The translations under genes and the position numbers were made by a program. The notes beneath the pieces were generated by a model, which did no database searches, was not told the DNA's origin, and was given only the letters and a program-made list of their open reading frames with translations. A stretch of DNA of 6,699 nucleotides, taken from Lachnospiraceae bacterium (GTDB lineage Bacteria; Bacillota; Clostridia; Lachnospirales; Lachnospiraceae). Position 1 is the first letter of the stretch, and every line of letters begins with the position of its first letter. Shown here in pieces: positions 1 through 6,610 of the stretch. Location of the stretch: positions 1 to 6,699 of the forward strand of contig DOVL01000239.1 of NCBI GenBank assembly GCA_003520105.1. Reading direction: 5' to 3'.

Positions 1-894
1 ATCATCAACCCGGTTGCGTCGCTTCTGAATGACAAGGTTTATGCGATACCTGTTGTTTTCATCGTGGGATGGAGAGGTGAGCCGGGAGTTCATGACGAGC
101 CACAGCATATCTATCAGGGTGAGGTTACTATAAAGCTTCTTGAGGATATGGGAATAGAAGCTTTTGCTATCGGCAAGGATACAACGGACGAAGAGGTTGC
201 CGAGAAGATGAAGGAGTATAGAGAGATACTTGCTTCCGGTAAGGATGTTGCATTTGTTATCCGCAAGGGCGCTCTCAAATACGACGAAGAGGTCGAATAT
301 AAGAACGACAACACGATGGTCCGTGAGGATATAATCAAGCATATAGTTGCCGCAAGCGGTGAGGATCCGATAGTTTCAACCACCGGTAAGGCGAGCAGAG
401 AGCTTTTCGAGACAAGAGTTGCAAACGGTCAGTCACATAAGTATGACTTTTTGACAGTCGGTTCTATGGGCCACAGCAGTTCGATCGCTCTCGGCGTTGC
501 GATCAACAAGCCGGAGCAGAGAATATGGTGTATCGACGGCGACGGTGCAGTTCTGATGCATATGGGTTCTATGGCGGTTGTCGGAGCAAATAAGCCGGCC
601 AACCTGATCCACGTAGTGATCAACAACGGAGCACATGAAACTGTCGGAGGAATGCCTACAGTTGCAGCAAACGTTGATCTTGTAGCGGTTGCAAAGGCAT
701 GTGGTTATCCTTATGCAGTATCTGTTGACACGTTTGAAGCGCTTGACAGAGAGCTTGAGGCTGCGAAGACCAGAAAGGAACTCAGCCTCATTGAGGTTAA
801 GTGTTCTATAGGAGCAAGGGACAATCTCGGAAGACCGACAACCACGGCACTCGAGAACAAGGAGAATTTCATGGAGTATCTTGCTACTCTGTAA
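1..894 (+). CDS. aepY: Phosphonopyruvate decarboxylase, 5'-truncated by window edge
   Basis: This enzyme decarboxylates 3-phosphonopyruvate to phosphonoacetaldehyde using thiamine diphosphate and Mg2+ in the cytoplasm. The step makes the preceding PEP mutase reaction effectively irreversible. The frame is open from base 1 (visible residues Ile-Ile-Asn-Pro-Val...), so the GTG at 64 is an internal valine and not the start. 297 residues are visible; by comparison with family members of roughly 370-400 residues, about 80 N-terminal residues, including the usual catalytic Glu region, lie outside. Seen here: the GWRGEPG-x2-DEPQH block at visible residues 23-35, typical of phosphonopyruvate/sulfopyruvate decarboxylases, and the ThDP motif GDG (180-182) with paired Asn (208-209) and GGMPT after it. 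The gene ends with TAA. PEP mutase and an AEP transaminase are expected upstream. Sulfopyruvate decarboxylase is the alternative, but the glycan context favours phosphonates. Confidence 0.9.
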   Translation: MINPVASLLNDKVYAIPVVFIVGWRGEPGVHDEPQHIYQGEVTIKLLEDMGIEAFAIGKDTTDEEVAEKMKEYREILASGKDVAFVIRKGALKYDEEVEYKNDNTMVREDIIKHIVAASGEDPIVSTTGKASRELFETRVANGQSHKYDFLTVGSMGHSSSIALGVAINKPEQRIWCIDGDGAVLMHMGSMAVVGANKPANLIHVVINNGAHETVGGMPTVAANVDLVAVAKACGYPYAVSVDTFEALDRELEAAKTRKELSLIEVKCSIGARDNLGRPTTTALENKENFMEYLATL

Positions 895-961
895 TGATGC
901 GATATTCGGCTTATTGCTTAAGAGCAATCAATTCATGGACTTAGAAAAATGACTCCGTTAA

Positions 962-970
962 GAGGTGATC
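962..970 (+). promoter_or_regulatory. Extended Shine-Dalgarno for the glycosyltransferase
   Basis: GAGGTGATC matches the anti-Shine-Dalgarno end of 16S rRNA over nine bases. Its GAGG core ends 10 nt before the ATG at 976, which fixes that start. The pairing is longer than at the other genes in this window. Confidence 0.75.
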
Positions 971-975
971 GATAA

Positions 976-2067
976 ATGAAATATTTCAGTAAAGAGATAG
1001 AAGAAGAAGGATATCTGTACAAGACTGCCGGAGTTAAGGCGAGGGACGATGTGGAAGATATCCTGAGGAAGAAGGGCTTCAAGGAAGTTTATATTCCGAC
1101 GGTGAGCGGTGACAGAGAGAAGGCTTCGAAGGTTAAGAAGCTGACAGCTCACTTCAAGATCAGAGATATCTGGAAGAAGAAAACAGCTATGATCGGAGAA
1201 GGTGATGTACTTTTTGTGCAGTATCCGACGCTTGAGCATAGTATATTTCTCTCTTCGGTTTTCAGAGATCTGAGGAAGAGGGGAGCGAAGATAATCTTTC
1301 TGATCCATGATCTGGAGTATATCAGGCTTGCGGTGCCGGGCAACGAAAATATGACCGGTCAGAAGAGCAAGAGACTGGAGATCGAGCAGAGAGCACTGCA
1401 TTTCGGCAACAGGATCATAGTGCATAATCAGGCGATGATCGACAGGATGGTTGAACTCGGATTTAACAGAAAAAGACTTGTTTCGCTTGATATATTTGAC
1501 TATCTGATCCCTGAATATTCGGATGAGAAGATGGCCGGCAGAAAGAATGAGAAGGATATGCCTGTTATAATCGCCGGTAATCTCAGAAGAGGTAAGGCTG
1601 AATACGTATATAATCTTCCTGAAACCGTTGAATTCAATCTGTATGGCGTGAATTTTGAGGATGAGGGCAAGAGTAATATTCATTACAAGGGTGAGTTTCT
1701 GCCGGACGAGCTTCCTTACAGCCTGGACGGAAGCTTCGGACTTGTGTGGGACGGTGATACATCCGAAACCTGCAGCGGAGTTTACGGCGAGTATCTGAAG
1801 ATCAATAATCCGCACAAAACATCACTTTATCTCGCTTCCGGAATTCCGGTACTTATCTGGAGCAAGGCTGCTCTGGCCGGATTTGTAAAGGAGAATGGAG
1901 CGGGAATAGTAGTTGATTCGCTTTATGATATACCTGATGTGATCGGAAAGATGTCTGATGAGGAGTATGGTAAACTCAAAGCATCTGCAGAAATACTGTC
2001 CGAAAAGCTTCGCGCAGGATACTATACCAGGAATGCCATATCCGCATGTAAGAGGCATAACGGATAG
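976..2067 (+). CDS. Gtf3/galactofuranosyltransferase-like glycosyltransferase
   Basis: Predicted cytoplasmic, GT-B-like sugar transferase acting in polysaccharide repeat-unit or glycoprotein-glycan assembly. The 363 residues show two Rossmann-like halves. The N-terminal half has DVLFVQYP (77-84), IIFLIHDLEYIR (106-117) and RIIVHN (146-151). The C-terminal half has an IAGNL strand (199-203), GLVWDGD (255-261), NNPHKTSLYLASGIPVLIW (277-295) and GIVVDSLYDI (310-319). The H/NKT-xLYLA-G-PV-W block and the following V(D)S-L-DI segment are hallmarks of the Gtf3 and WbbI-type galactofuranosyltransferase group. There are no membrane segments or signal peptide. The length is normal for the family and the protein looks intact. 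It sits 81 nt after the decarboxylase and 96 nt before the ATP-grasp gene. Family is well supported. Donor (UDP-galactofuranose or UDP-glucose) and acceptor cannot be told from sequence. Confidence 0.85.
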   Translation: MKYFSKEIEEEGYLYKTAGVKARDDVEDILRKKGFKEVYIPTVSGDREKASKVKKLTAHFKIRDIWKKKTAMIGEGDVLFVQYPTLEHSIFLSSVFRDLRKRGAKIIFLIHDLEYIRLAVPGNENMTGQKSKRLEIEQRALHFGNRIIVHNQAMIDRMVELGFNRKRLVSLDIFDYLIPEYSDEKMAGRKNEKDMPVIIAGNLRRGKAEYVYNLPETVEFNLYGVNFEDEGKSNIHYKGEFLPDELPYSLDGSFGLVWDGDTSETCSGVYGEYLKINNPHKTSLYLASGIPVLIWSKAALAGFVKENGAGIVVDSLYDIPDVIGKMSDEEYGKLKASAEILSEKLRAGYYTRNAISACKRHNG

Positions 2068-2072
2068 TGGTG

Positions 2073-2087
2073 TATGTGAGACACATA
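2073..2087. promoter_or_regulatory. Perfect 6-bp dyad just upstream of a promoter (possible operator)
   Basis: TATGTG-AGA-CACATA is a perfect inverted repeat with a 3-nt centre. It ends one base before the TTGACA box at 2089, where an activator or repressor could bind. No regulator gene is visible in the window to pair with it, and a dyad this short can arise by chance. In a read-through transcript it would form a small hairpin with no U tract, so it is not a terminator. Confidence 0.3.
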
Positions 2088-2088
2088 A

Positions 2089-2118
2089 TTGACAGCATCT
2101 GTATGAAAGAATCATAAT
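2089..2118 (+). promoter_or_regulatory. Sigma-A-type promoter for the ATP-grasp/BCCT/cytidylyltransferase unit
   Basis: A perfect -35 box, TTGACA (2089-2094), is followed after 18 nt by CATAAT (2113-2118), which matches the -10 consensus at five of six positions. Transcription would begin near 2125, giving a leader of about 40 nt before the ATG at 2164. It lies in a non-coding gap of 96 nt, as expected for an internal promoter of a large locus. Not tested experimentally. Confidence 0.6.
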
Positions 2119-2124
2119 AGATAA

Positions 2125-2143
2125 CATCTGTAAAAATCAGATG
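2125..2143 (+). other. Hairpin at the predicted mRNA 5' end
   Basis: CATCTG (2125-2130) and CAGATG (2138-2143) pair around the loop TAAAAAT. The stem falls almost exactly at the predicted transcription start from the 2089-2118 promoter and ends just before the ribosome binding site AAAGGAG. A 5'-terminal stem could stabilise the mRNA. It does not sequester the ribosome binding site. The stem is only 6 bp, so support is modest. Confidence 0.35.
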
Positions 2144-2146
2144 ATA

Positions 2147-2153
2147 AAAGGAG
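2147..2153 (+). promoter_or_regulatory. Shine-Dalgarno of the ATP-grasp gene
   Basis: AAAGGAG lies 10 nt before the ATG at 2164 and supports that start codon over later in-frame Met codons. Confidence 0.7.
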
Positions 2154-2163
2154 AAAGCGGCAA

Positions 2164-3339
2164 ATGAATATTTCAGAGCTAAAAAAGCACAAATTCATTG
2201 TTATCGGATATGAGCACTACAATCCTCTGGGGGTTATCAGAAGCCTCGGAGAAAATGGCATCAGACCTATAGTTATCATGCTGAAGGATGATGTTAAGAT
2301 CGCTTCGATGAGTAAGTATGTTGGCAAGCTGTATTTTGTTAAGAACAACGATCAGGCATATCAGCTACTGCTTAAGAAATACGGACGCGAGGAGTACAAG
2401 CCTTTTGTTATTCCGTGCGATGATAATATCACAGAGCTGCTTGATAAGAAATATGATAAGCTGAAGAACAGATTTTATGTTGCAAATGCAGGAGCAGCGG
2501 GCAGGATAACGCATTACATGAACAAGTTCACACTCTGCGATCTTGCAGAGAGACACGGGCTGAACGTTGCGAAGTCATGGGTTGTTAAGAAAGGAGAGAT
2601 CCCTTCGGATCTGATATATCCGCTGATAACCAAACCGCTCACGTCTTATCCGGATTGGAAGCTGGATTACAGAGTATGTAACAACGAAGAGGAATTAAGG
2701 AAAGCATATTCTGAGATCAAGGGTGAAGATCTGATGCTTCAGCAGTACATCACCAAGGTTAATGAACTGTGCCTGGATGGATTTGTTGTTGACCATGGAC
2801 GTAAGATGCTTGCGGCTATTGCATCTACTTATACATACATACTTCCGGATTATTTCAGTATGGAGATGGTCGTTAAGAATTTTGATAACGAAGCTCTTAA
2901 GAAAACACTTCAGGCTATGTTCGCCGAAGTTGGATTTGAAGGAATCTTCTCGACCGAATTTATGATAGATAAGGACGGAAAGCTCTGGTTCCTGGAGATC
3001 AACTTCAGAAATTCAACATGGAGCTATGCCGCTACAAAGCTCGGAATGAATCTTCCACTGCTGTGGGCTGAGGGCATGATTACAGGTGATATCCGTAAGG
3101 ATGCAGAGAAGGCTATTCCGGAAAACTATATCGCTCTTGCAGAGGTAGATGATTTTATACAGAGAGTCGTTAAACACAAAATGATAGGCGTCGGCAAGTG
3201 GATCAAGGGACTGAAGAGGGCAGATTGTCTGTTTTATTGGAACAAAGACGATAAGCGTCCGACGATAGTATACTGGATCAACAGAGTCACGAGAGTTATC
3301 AAGAAAAAACTGCACCTTTATAAGGCTCAGGAACACTGA
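2164..3339 (+). CDS. ATP-grasp family ligase (carboxylate-amine/thiol ligase type)
   Basis: Cytoplasmic enzyme expected to activate a carboxylate as an acyl-phosphate with ATP and join it to an amine or similar nucleophile. Residues 9-105 form the pre-ATP-grasp Rossmann-like domain (FIVIGYEHYNPLG at 11-23). The ATP-grasp fold covers roughly 115-310: Lys121 in an NKF segment, the PLITKP strand with Lys157, the hinge LMLQQYI (190-196), the FSTEFMID strand with Glu265, and FLEINFR (276-282) with Glu278, Asn280 and Arg282. Those acidic and Asn residues are the usual Mg-ATP ligands, so the active site looks complete. The C-terminal part (about 311-391) is basic with no recognised domain. At 391 residues it is the usual size for ATP-grasp proteins of polysaccharide loci. 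The BCCT gene follows after 17 nt. Family is clear; substrate is unknown. Attachment of an amino acid to a uronic acid or to an amino headgroup is one guess. Confidence 0.85.
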   Translation: MNISELKKHKFIVIGYEHYNPLGVIRSLGENGIRPIVIMLKDDVKIASMSKYVGKLYFVKNNDQAYQLLLKKYGREEYKPFVIPCDDNITELLDKKYDKLKNRFYVANAGAAGRITHYMNKFTLCDLAERHGLNVAKSWVVKKGEIPSDLIYPLITKPLTSYPDWKLDYRVCNNEEELRKAYSEIKGEDLMLQQYITKVNELCLDGFVVDHGRKMLAAIASTYTYILPDYFSMEMVVKNFDNEALKKTLQAMFAEVGFEGIFSTEFMIDKDGKLWFLEINFRNSTWSYAATKLGMNLPLLWAEGMITGDIRKDAEKAIPENYIALAEVDDFIQRVVKHKMIGVGKWIKGLKRADCLFYWNKDDKRPTIVYWINRVTRVIKKKLHLYKAQEH

Positions 3340-3347
3340 GAGGCAGG
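3340..3347 (+). promoter_or_regulatory. Shine-Dalgarno supporting a TTG start
   Basis: GAGGCAGG follows the ATP-grasp stop codon directly, and its AGG ends 9 nt before the TTG at 3357. An in-frame TAG at 3348-3350 prevents an earlier start. The next in-frame ATG would delete the first membrane segment. TTG is therefore the likely start. Confidence 0.6.
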
Positions 3348-3356
3348 TAGACAAAG

Positions 3357-4910
3357 TTGAAGAAGAAACCAAATGCAGTATTTATCATTTCAGTGTTAAT
3401 ATCACTTTTTATCATTGTTTATGGTATCGTTGCGAACGATACGCTGGCCTCGGTTTCCGGTTCGATCATGGTCTGGGTCAGTGATAAGTTTGGATGGCTG
3501 TATGTTCTGAGCATCTTCATCTTCATGGGTTTCCTTCTGTGGATCGCATTTAGCAAATACGGAAAAGTTAAGCTCGGCGGAGATGATGAAAAACCTAAAT
3601 ATTCCAATTTCAACTGGTTTGCGATGCTTTTCTGCGGAGGAACCGGAATCGGACTTGTATTCTGGAGTATAGCGGAGCCGCTGTCACATTACGTGGCACC
3701 GCCTGACGGAGTTGAAGCAGGAACCAGAGAGGCGGCGGAGTTCTCAATAAGAACCGTATTTCTGCACTGGGGAGTGACCCAGTGGGCATGCTTTGCGATA
3801 GTCGGTCTCGGAATAGCTTATTTCCAGTTCAGGAAGAAGAAAAATGCCCAGATCAGCAACCTGCTTTCACCGCTCATAGGCGAGAAGGCCGCATCGGGAG
3901 CTGTAGGCAAGGGAATAGATACCTTCGCTATAGTTGTTTCCGTTGCCGGAGTTGCAACATCGCTCGGCCTGGGAGTTTCACAGATCTGCGGAGGATTGAA
4001 TTATCTTCTGGGAATACCGAATAACAAGAAGACATGGTTTATAGTTATATTTTCAATAACAGCCGTTTTTTTGGCAAGTTCGATAAGCGGTATTGATAAG
4101 GGTATCAAGATACTTTCCAAGGTAAATACATGGATCGCACTGATCCTGCTGGCTGTGGTTTTTGCAGTTGGACCGCATATATCGATGCTCAACACTTTCG
4201 TCAATGGTCTGGGACAGCATGTTCAGAATCTTGTCGGCGACACACTGATGATCAATGAGTTCGGCGATAATTCATGGGTCATGAACTGGAGAGTTTTCTA
4301 CTACGCATGGTTTATTGCATGGACACCTTTTGTAGGAATGTTCATAGCAGAGATTTCCAGAGGAAGAACTATAAAAGAGTTTATAATCGGTGTGGTTATC
4401 GCGCCGACTGCATTTACGATAATATGGCTTTCGGTCTTCGGAACGATAGCCCTGAAGGCTACAGGAACCTACAGCCTGGATGCACTGGCACAGCTCGTTG
4501 CATCGCCTGAAACGGCGGTCTTCAAGATATTCAGTGATTATCCTCTCAGTAAGGTCATATCAGGACTCATAATTATACTGCTGGCTATATTTTTCACTAC
4601 ATCAGCCGATTCGGCTACCTATAGTCTGAGTGTCATGAGTTCGGACGGAGATACACATCCGCCTATTTACAAGAAGGTGATATGGGCTATAATAGAAGCA
4701 ATGATCGCTTTCCTCCTTCTGAGTGTGGGAAGTATAAAACCGCTTCAGACCATATCAATTGCGGCGTCACTTCCGTTCCTCTTCATAATGCTGGCAGTTG
4801 GACCGGCACTGGTGAAGGAGCTGCGGAAAGACAAGAATGGTTCGCCCGGAAAGGGTAAGCATGGACTGATCAAAGATGACGATGCTGGACTGGTTGGTGA
4901 GGAACAATAG
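3357..4910 (+). CDS. BCCT-family transporter (betaine/choline/carnitine type)
   Basis: Integral membrane secondary transporter with the LeuT fold and about 12 membrane segments, expected to import a quaternary amine or related zwitterion. Residues are compared with BetP from memory. The glycine-rich TM3 motif GGTGIGL (94-100) leads into FWSIAEP (102-108). TM4 carries HW138 and W143, matching two of the aromatic-box tryptophans, with Phe146 where BetP has Tyr197. TM8 reads FYYAWFIAWTP (314-324): Trp318 and Trp322 are kept, while Phe319 replaces Trp374. TTSADS (414-419) keeps the Thr-Ser pair of the sodium site, suggesting Na+ coupling. ISRGRT (333-338) is the usual cytoplasmic loop. At 517 residues it lacks the long osmosensing tails of BetP. 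It starts at TTG and sits 17 nt after the ATP-grasp stop and 27 nt before the cytidylyltransferase. Choline or betaine are likely substrates, and the altered box leaves room for others. Confidence 0.92.
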   Translation: MKKKPNAVFIISVLISLFIIVYGIVANDTLASVSGSIMVWVSDKFGWLYVLSIFIFMGFLLWIAFSKYGKVKLGGDDEKPKYSNFNWFAMLFCGGTGIGLVFWSIAEPLSHYVAPPDGVEAGTREAAEFSIRTVFLHWGVTQWACFAIVGLGIAYFQFRKKKNAQISNLLSPLIGEKAASGAVGKGIDTFAIVVSVAGVATSLGLGVSQICGGLNYLLGIPNNKKTWFIVIFSITAVFLASSISGIDKGIKILSKVNTWIALILLAVVFAVGPHISMLNTFVNGLGQHVQNLVGDTLMINEFGDNSWVMNWRVFYYAWFIAWTPFVGMFIAEISRGRTIKEFIIGVVIAPTAFTIIWLSVFGTIALKATGTYSLDALAQLVASPETAVFKIFSDYPLSKVISGLIIILLAIFFTTSADSATYSLSVMSSDGDTHPPIYKKVIWAIIEAMIAFLLLSVGSIKPLQTISIAASLPFLFIMLAVGPALVKELRKDKNGSPGKGKHGLIKDDDAGLVGEEQ

Positions 4911-4922
4911 GGATAGATACAG

Positions 4923-4928
4923 AAAGGA
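4923..4928 (+). promoter_or_regulatory. Shine-Dalgarno of the cytidylyltransferase
   Basis: AAAGGA lies 9 nt before the ATG at 4938 in the short gap after the transporter, fixing the start. Confidence 0.6.
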
Positions 4929-4937
4929 AACATAAAG

Positions 4938-5651
4938 ATGAATGTTGCATTACTTACTGCTGCCGGACTCGGAAGCAGAATGGGACAGGATATTCCAAAA
5001 CAGTTTATACATGTGGAGAACAAGCCACTCATAATACATACGATGGAGGCATTTGAGAACCATCCGAGCATAGACGCGATAATGGTAGTTACGCTTCCGT
5101 CGTGGATCGATGTTGTCAAGGCTTATGCAAGACAGTTCAATATAAATAAACTTAAATGGGTTATTCCGGGTGGAGAGACCGGTCAGGAGTCGATATATAA
5201 CGGCCTGATGACCCTTAAGGAGGAGTTATCGGAGGATGATATAGTTATGATCCATGACGGCAATAGATGCCTTGTATCAAGTGAGATCATCTCAAACAGC
5301 CTGGCTGTATTTAAGAAGCATGGAAGTGCCGTTGCTGCAATCCCTTGCGTAGAGGCCGTATTCAGAAGCAGTGATGATGGCGATTCATCCACTAAATCAA
5401 TCCCAAGAGAGCAGCTTTTCAGAACACAGACACCACATACATATACTCTTGGTAAGCTTCTCTGGGCTCATGAGGAAGCAAAGAAGCGCGGTATAACAAA
5501 TACAGCTGCATCATGCACACTTATGGCAGAACTTGGAGAAACAGTGTACTTCTCGAAAGGATCTGAGGAGAATCTCAAGATCACAACAGTTGATGATATG
5601 ATGATCTTCAAGGCACTTCTTCATACTAAGAAGGACAACTGGTTGAAGTAA
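4938..5651 (+). CDS. IspD/TarI-like CTP-dependent cytidylyltransferase
   Basis: Predicted to transfer CMP from CTP to a phosphorylated alcohol or a phosphonate, giving a CDP- or CMP-activated donor. The 237 residues match the usual single-domain IspD/TarI length. Visible motifs: AAGLGSRMG (8-16) with PKQF (20-23) for CTP binding, GGETGQESIYNGL (78-90), HDGNR (106-110) in place of the usual HDAAR/HDAVR, RTQTPHTY (162-169) and the ENLKITTVDD block (211-220) with the substrate-contacting Lys214. All core CTP-site residues appear present. It is the last gene of a tight unit (27 nt after the transporter) and is followed by a terminator. No MEP-pathway genes and no TarJ reductase are nearby, so a housekeeping IspD role is unlikely. 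With LicD next door, a headgroup donor such as CMP-AEP, CDP-choline or CDP-polyol fits better. The substrate is unproven. Confidence 0.85.
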   Translation: MNVALLTAAGLGSRMGQDIPKQFIHVENKPLIIHTMEAFENHPSIDAIMVVTLPSWIDVVKAYARQFNINKLKWVIPGGETGQESIYNGLMTLKEELSEDDIVMIHDGNRCLVSSEIISNSLAVFKKHGSAVAAIPCVEAVFRSSDDGDSSTKSIPREQLFRTQTPHTYTLGKLLWAHEEAKKRGITNTAASCTLMAELGETVYFSKGSEENLKITTVDDMMIFKALLHTKKDNWLK

Positions 5652-5695
5652 ACCGGTAAAACTTTAAATTGTATTGTAATGATCAGATAATGAAT

Positions 5696-5733
5696 AAGAT
5701 CGGCTGCGATAAAGCGGCCGGTCTTGTTTTTTT
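5696..5733 (+). terminator. Intrinsic terminator after the cytidylyltransferase
   Basis: AAGATCGGCTGC (5696-5707) pairs with GCGGCCGGTCTT (5714-5725) as a 12-bp stem with two G-U pairs and a GATAAA loop. A run of seven T (5727-5733) follows after one G. It ends the rightward unit 45 nt after the stop codon. On the other strand the two G-U pairs become A-C mismatches and no T run follows, so it should work poorly for the converging licD gene. Confidence 0.88.
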
Positions 5734-6571
5734 AGTCCAGATGAATCTTTTCCGGATCATATTTTAATTCATAGAGCTGACAGTGTGTTTCTCTGTGCTC
5801 TTCATCGGGAAGTGTCATGTAGTCACCGTAGAGGTTTGAGAGATAGGTGTCGTAATACAGCGGAACAGGGAATTTGCGGCCGTTAAACGGAAGATAAGCG
5901 GCGGATGCCATGCCCTCGCGAACTATGGTTTCCTGGTCCCAGTGTACACCGGCCATGCTGGCGCCGACGAGCTTACAGGTATCGAAATCATATTTGCGAC
6001 CGATAAGATTCATTCTGAGCGCAAGTCCTCGCGGATTCAGATGCTTGGCAAAGAAACCGATAAAATGCTTAAGTGTACGATATTTCTCGTTTTTGATGAA
6101 GGCTTTTCTGATGGATGAACTTCTTAAAACCTCAAGGACCATCAGTTTTCTGTAGAAGATCTTTCGTGACAGCTTACCGTCAGGAAGGCCGTCTATAGGG
6201 AAAATGTCAACAAAAACACCCATTTCCCTGTCTTCAACATTTTTGTAGATAACAGATGTAGCCTTGTTCCAGATACGTCCTGACGGGCGGATCCATTCTC
6301 TGTCCATTTCGCAGCAGGAAGCACCGTATTTATCTGCATAATATTTTCCAAAGAGCTTGAAAAACTTCATATAGTCCTTACGAGGCATCATGATATCGGA
6401 ATCATCGTCCCAAGGGATGAAGCCGTTATGCCTTACGGCACCGAGGCAGGTTCCGCCGGAGAGAAGATATCTGATATTATGCTTCTTGCAGAAATCATCT
6501 ATATCGCAGAGCATCTCGAACATAAGAGATTGTACGAGATGAAGTTTTTTGTCGTCAGCTACTATTTCCAT
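5732..6571 (-). CDS. licD: LicD-family phosphotransferase
   Basis: LicD proteins are nucleotidyltransferase-fold enzymes thought to move a phosphorylated headgroup (phosphocholine in Haemophilus and pneumococcus) from a CDP donor to a sugar of a cell-surface glycan. The 279 residues carry the signature LSGGTCLGAVRH (37-48) then GFIPWDDDSD (50-59), whose acidic residues should bind metal and nucleotide. Next comes VDIFPIDGLP (121-130), and a C-terminal block: LPFNGRKFPVP (227-237), YLSNLYGDYMTLP (243-255) and RETH (260-263). It is full length, with no membrane segment. AAAAGGA lies 9 nt before the ATG and supports the start. The gene converges on the upstream unit, and its stop codon overlaps the T run of that unit's terminator. 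The neighbouring cytidylyltransferase could supply its donor. Headgroup and acceptor are not determined; the symbol denotes the family only. Confidence 0.9.
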   Translation of the reverse strand: MEIVADDKKLHLVQSLMFEMLCDIDDFCKKHNIRYLLSGGTCLGAVRHNGFIPWDDDSDIMMPRKDYMKFFKLFGKYYADKYGASCCEMDREWIRPSGRIWNKATSVIYKNVEDREMGVFVDIFPIDGLPDGKLSRKIFYRKLMVLEVLRSSSIRKAFIKNEKYRTLKHFIGFFAKHLNPRGLALRMNLIGRKYDFDTCKLVGASMAGVHWDQETIVREGMASAAYLPFNGRKFPVPLYYDTYLSNLYGDYMTLPDEEHRETHCQLYELKYDPEKIHLD

Positions 6572-6577
6572 GATCGT

Positions 6578-6584
6578 GTATCCT
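6578..6584 (-). promoter_or_regulatory. Approximate Shine-Dalgarno of licD
   Basis: Read on the minus strand, AAAAGGA precedes TACACGATC and the ATG ending at 6569-6571. The spacing is about 9 nt, which supports this start codon. Boundaries may be off by about 3 bases. Confidence 0.55.
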
Positions 6585-6610
6585 TTTCGTGTTTATGAAT
6601 ATGATTAAAT

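Noticed and set aside
64..66. GTG as a possible start of the phosphonopyruvate decarboxylase.
   Set aside because: The frame stays open to base 1 with family-like sequence (NPVASL...VYAIPVVFIV), and no suitable ribosome binding site precedes the GTG.
433..927. Minus-strand open frame of 164 codons opposite the phosphonopyruvate decarboxylase.
   Set aside because: It overlaps the conserved ThDP-binding region of the plus-strand gene, and its Cys/Arg-rich translation looks like an antisense shadow.
913..928. ATTGCT-TAAG-AGCAAT inverted repeat after the decarboxylase as a terminator.
   Set aside because: The stem is only 6 bp and AT-rich, with no T run after it. Read-through into the glycosyltransferase is more likely.
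958..1815. Long open frame of 285 codons on the minus strand opposite the glycosyltransferase.
   Set aside because: It is antisense to a gene with clear family motifs and its own strong ribosome binding site. The translation shows no recognisable family motif.
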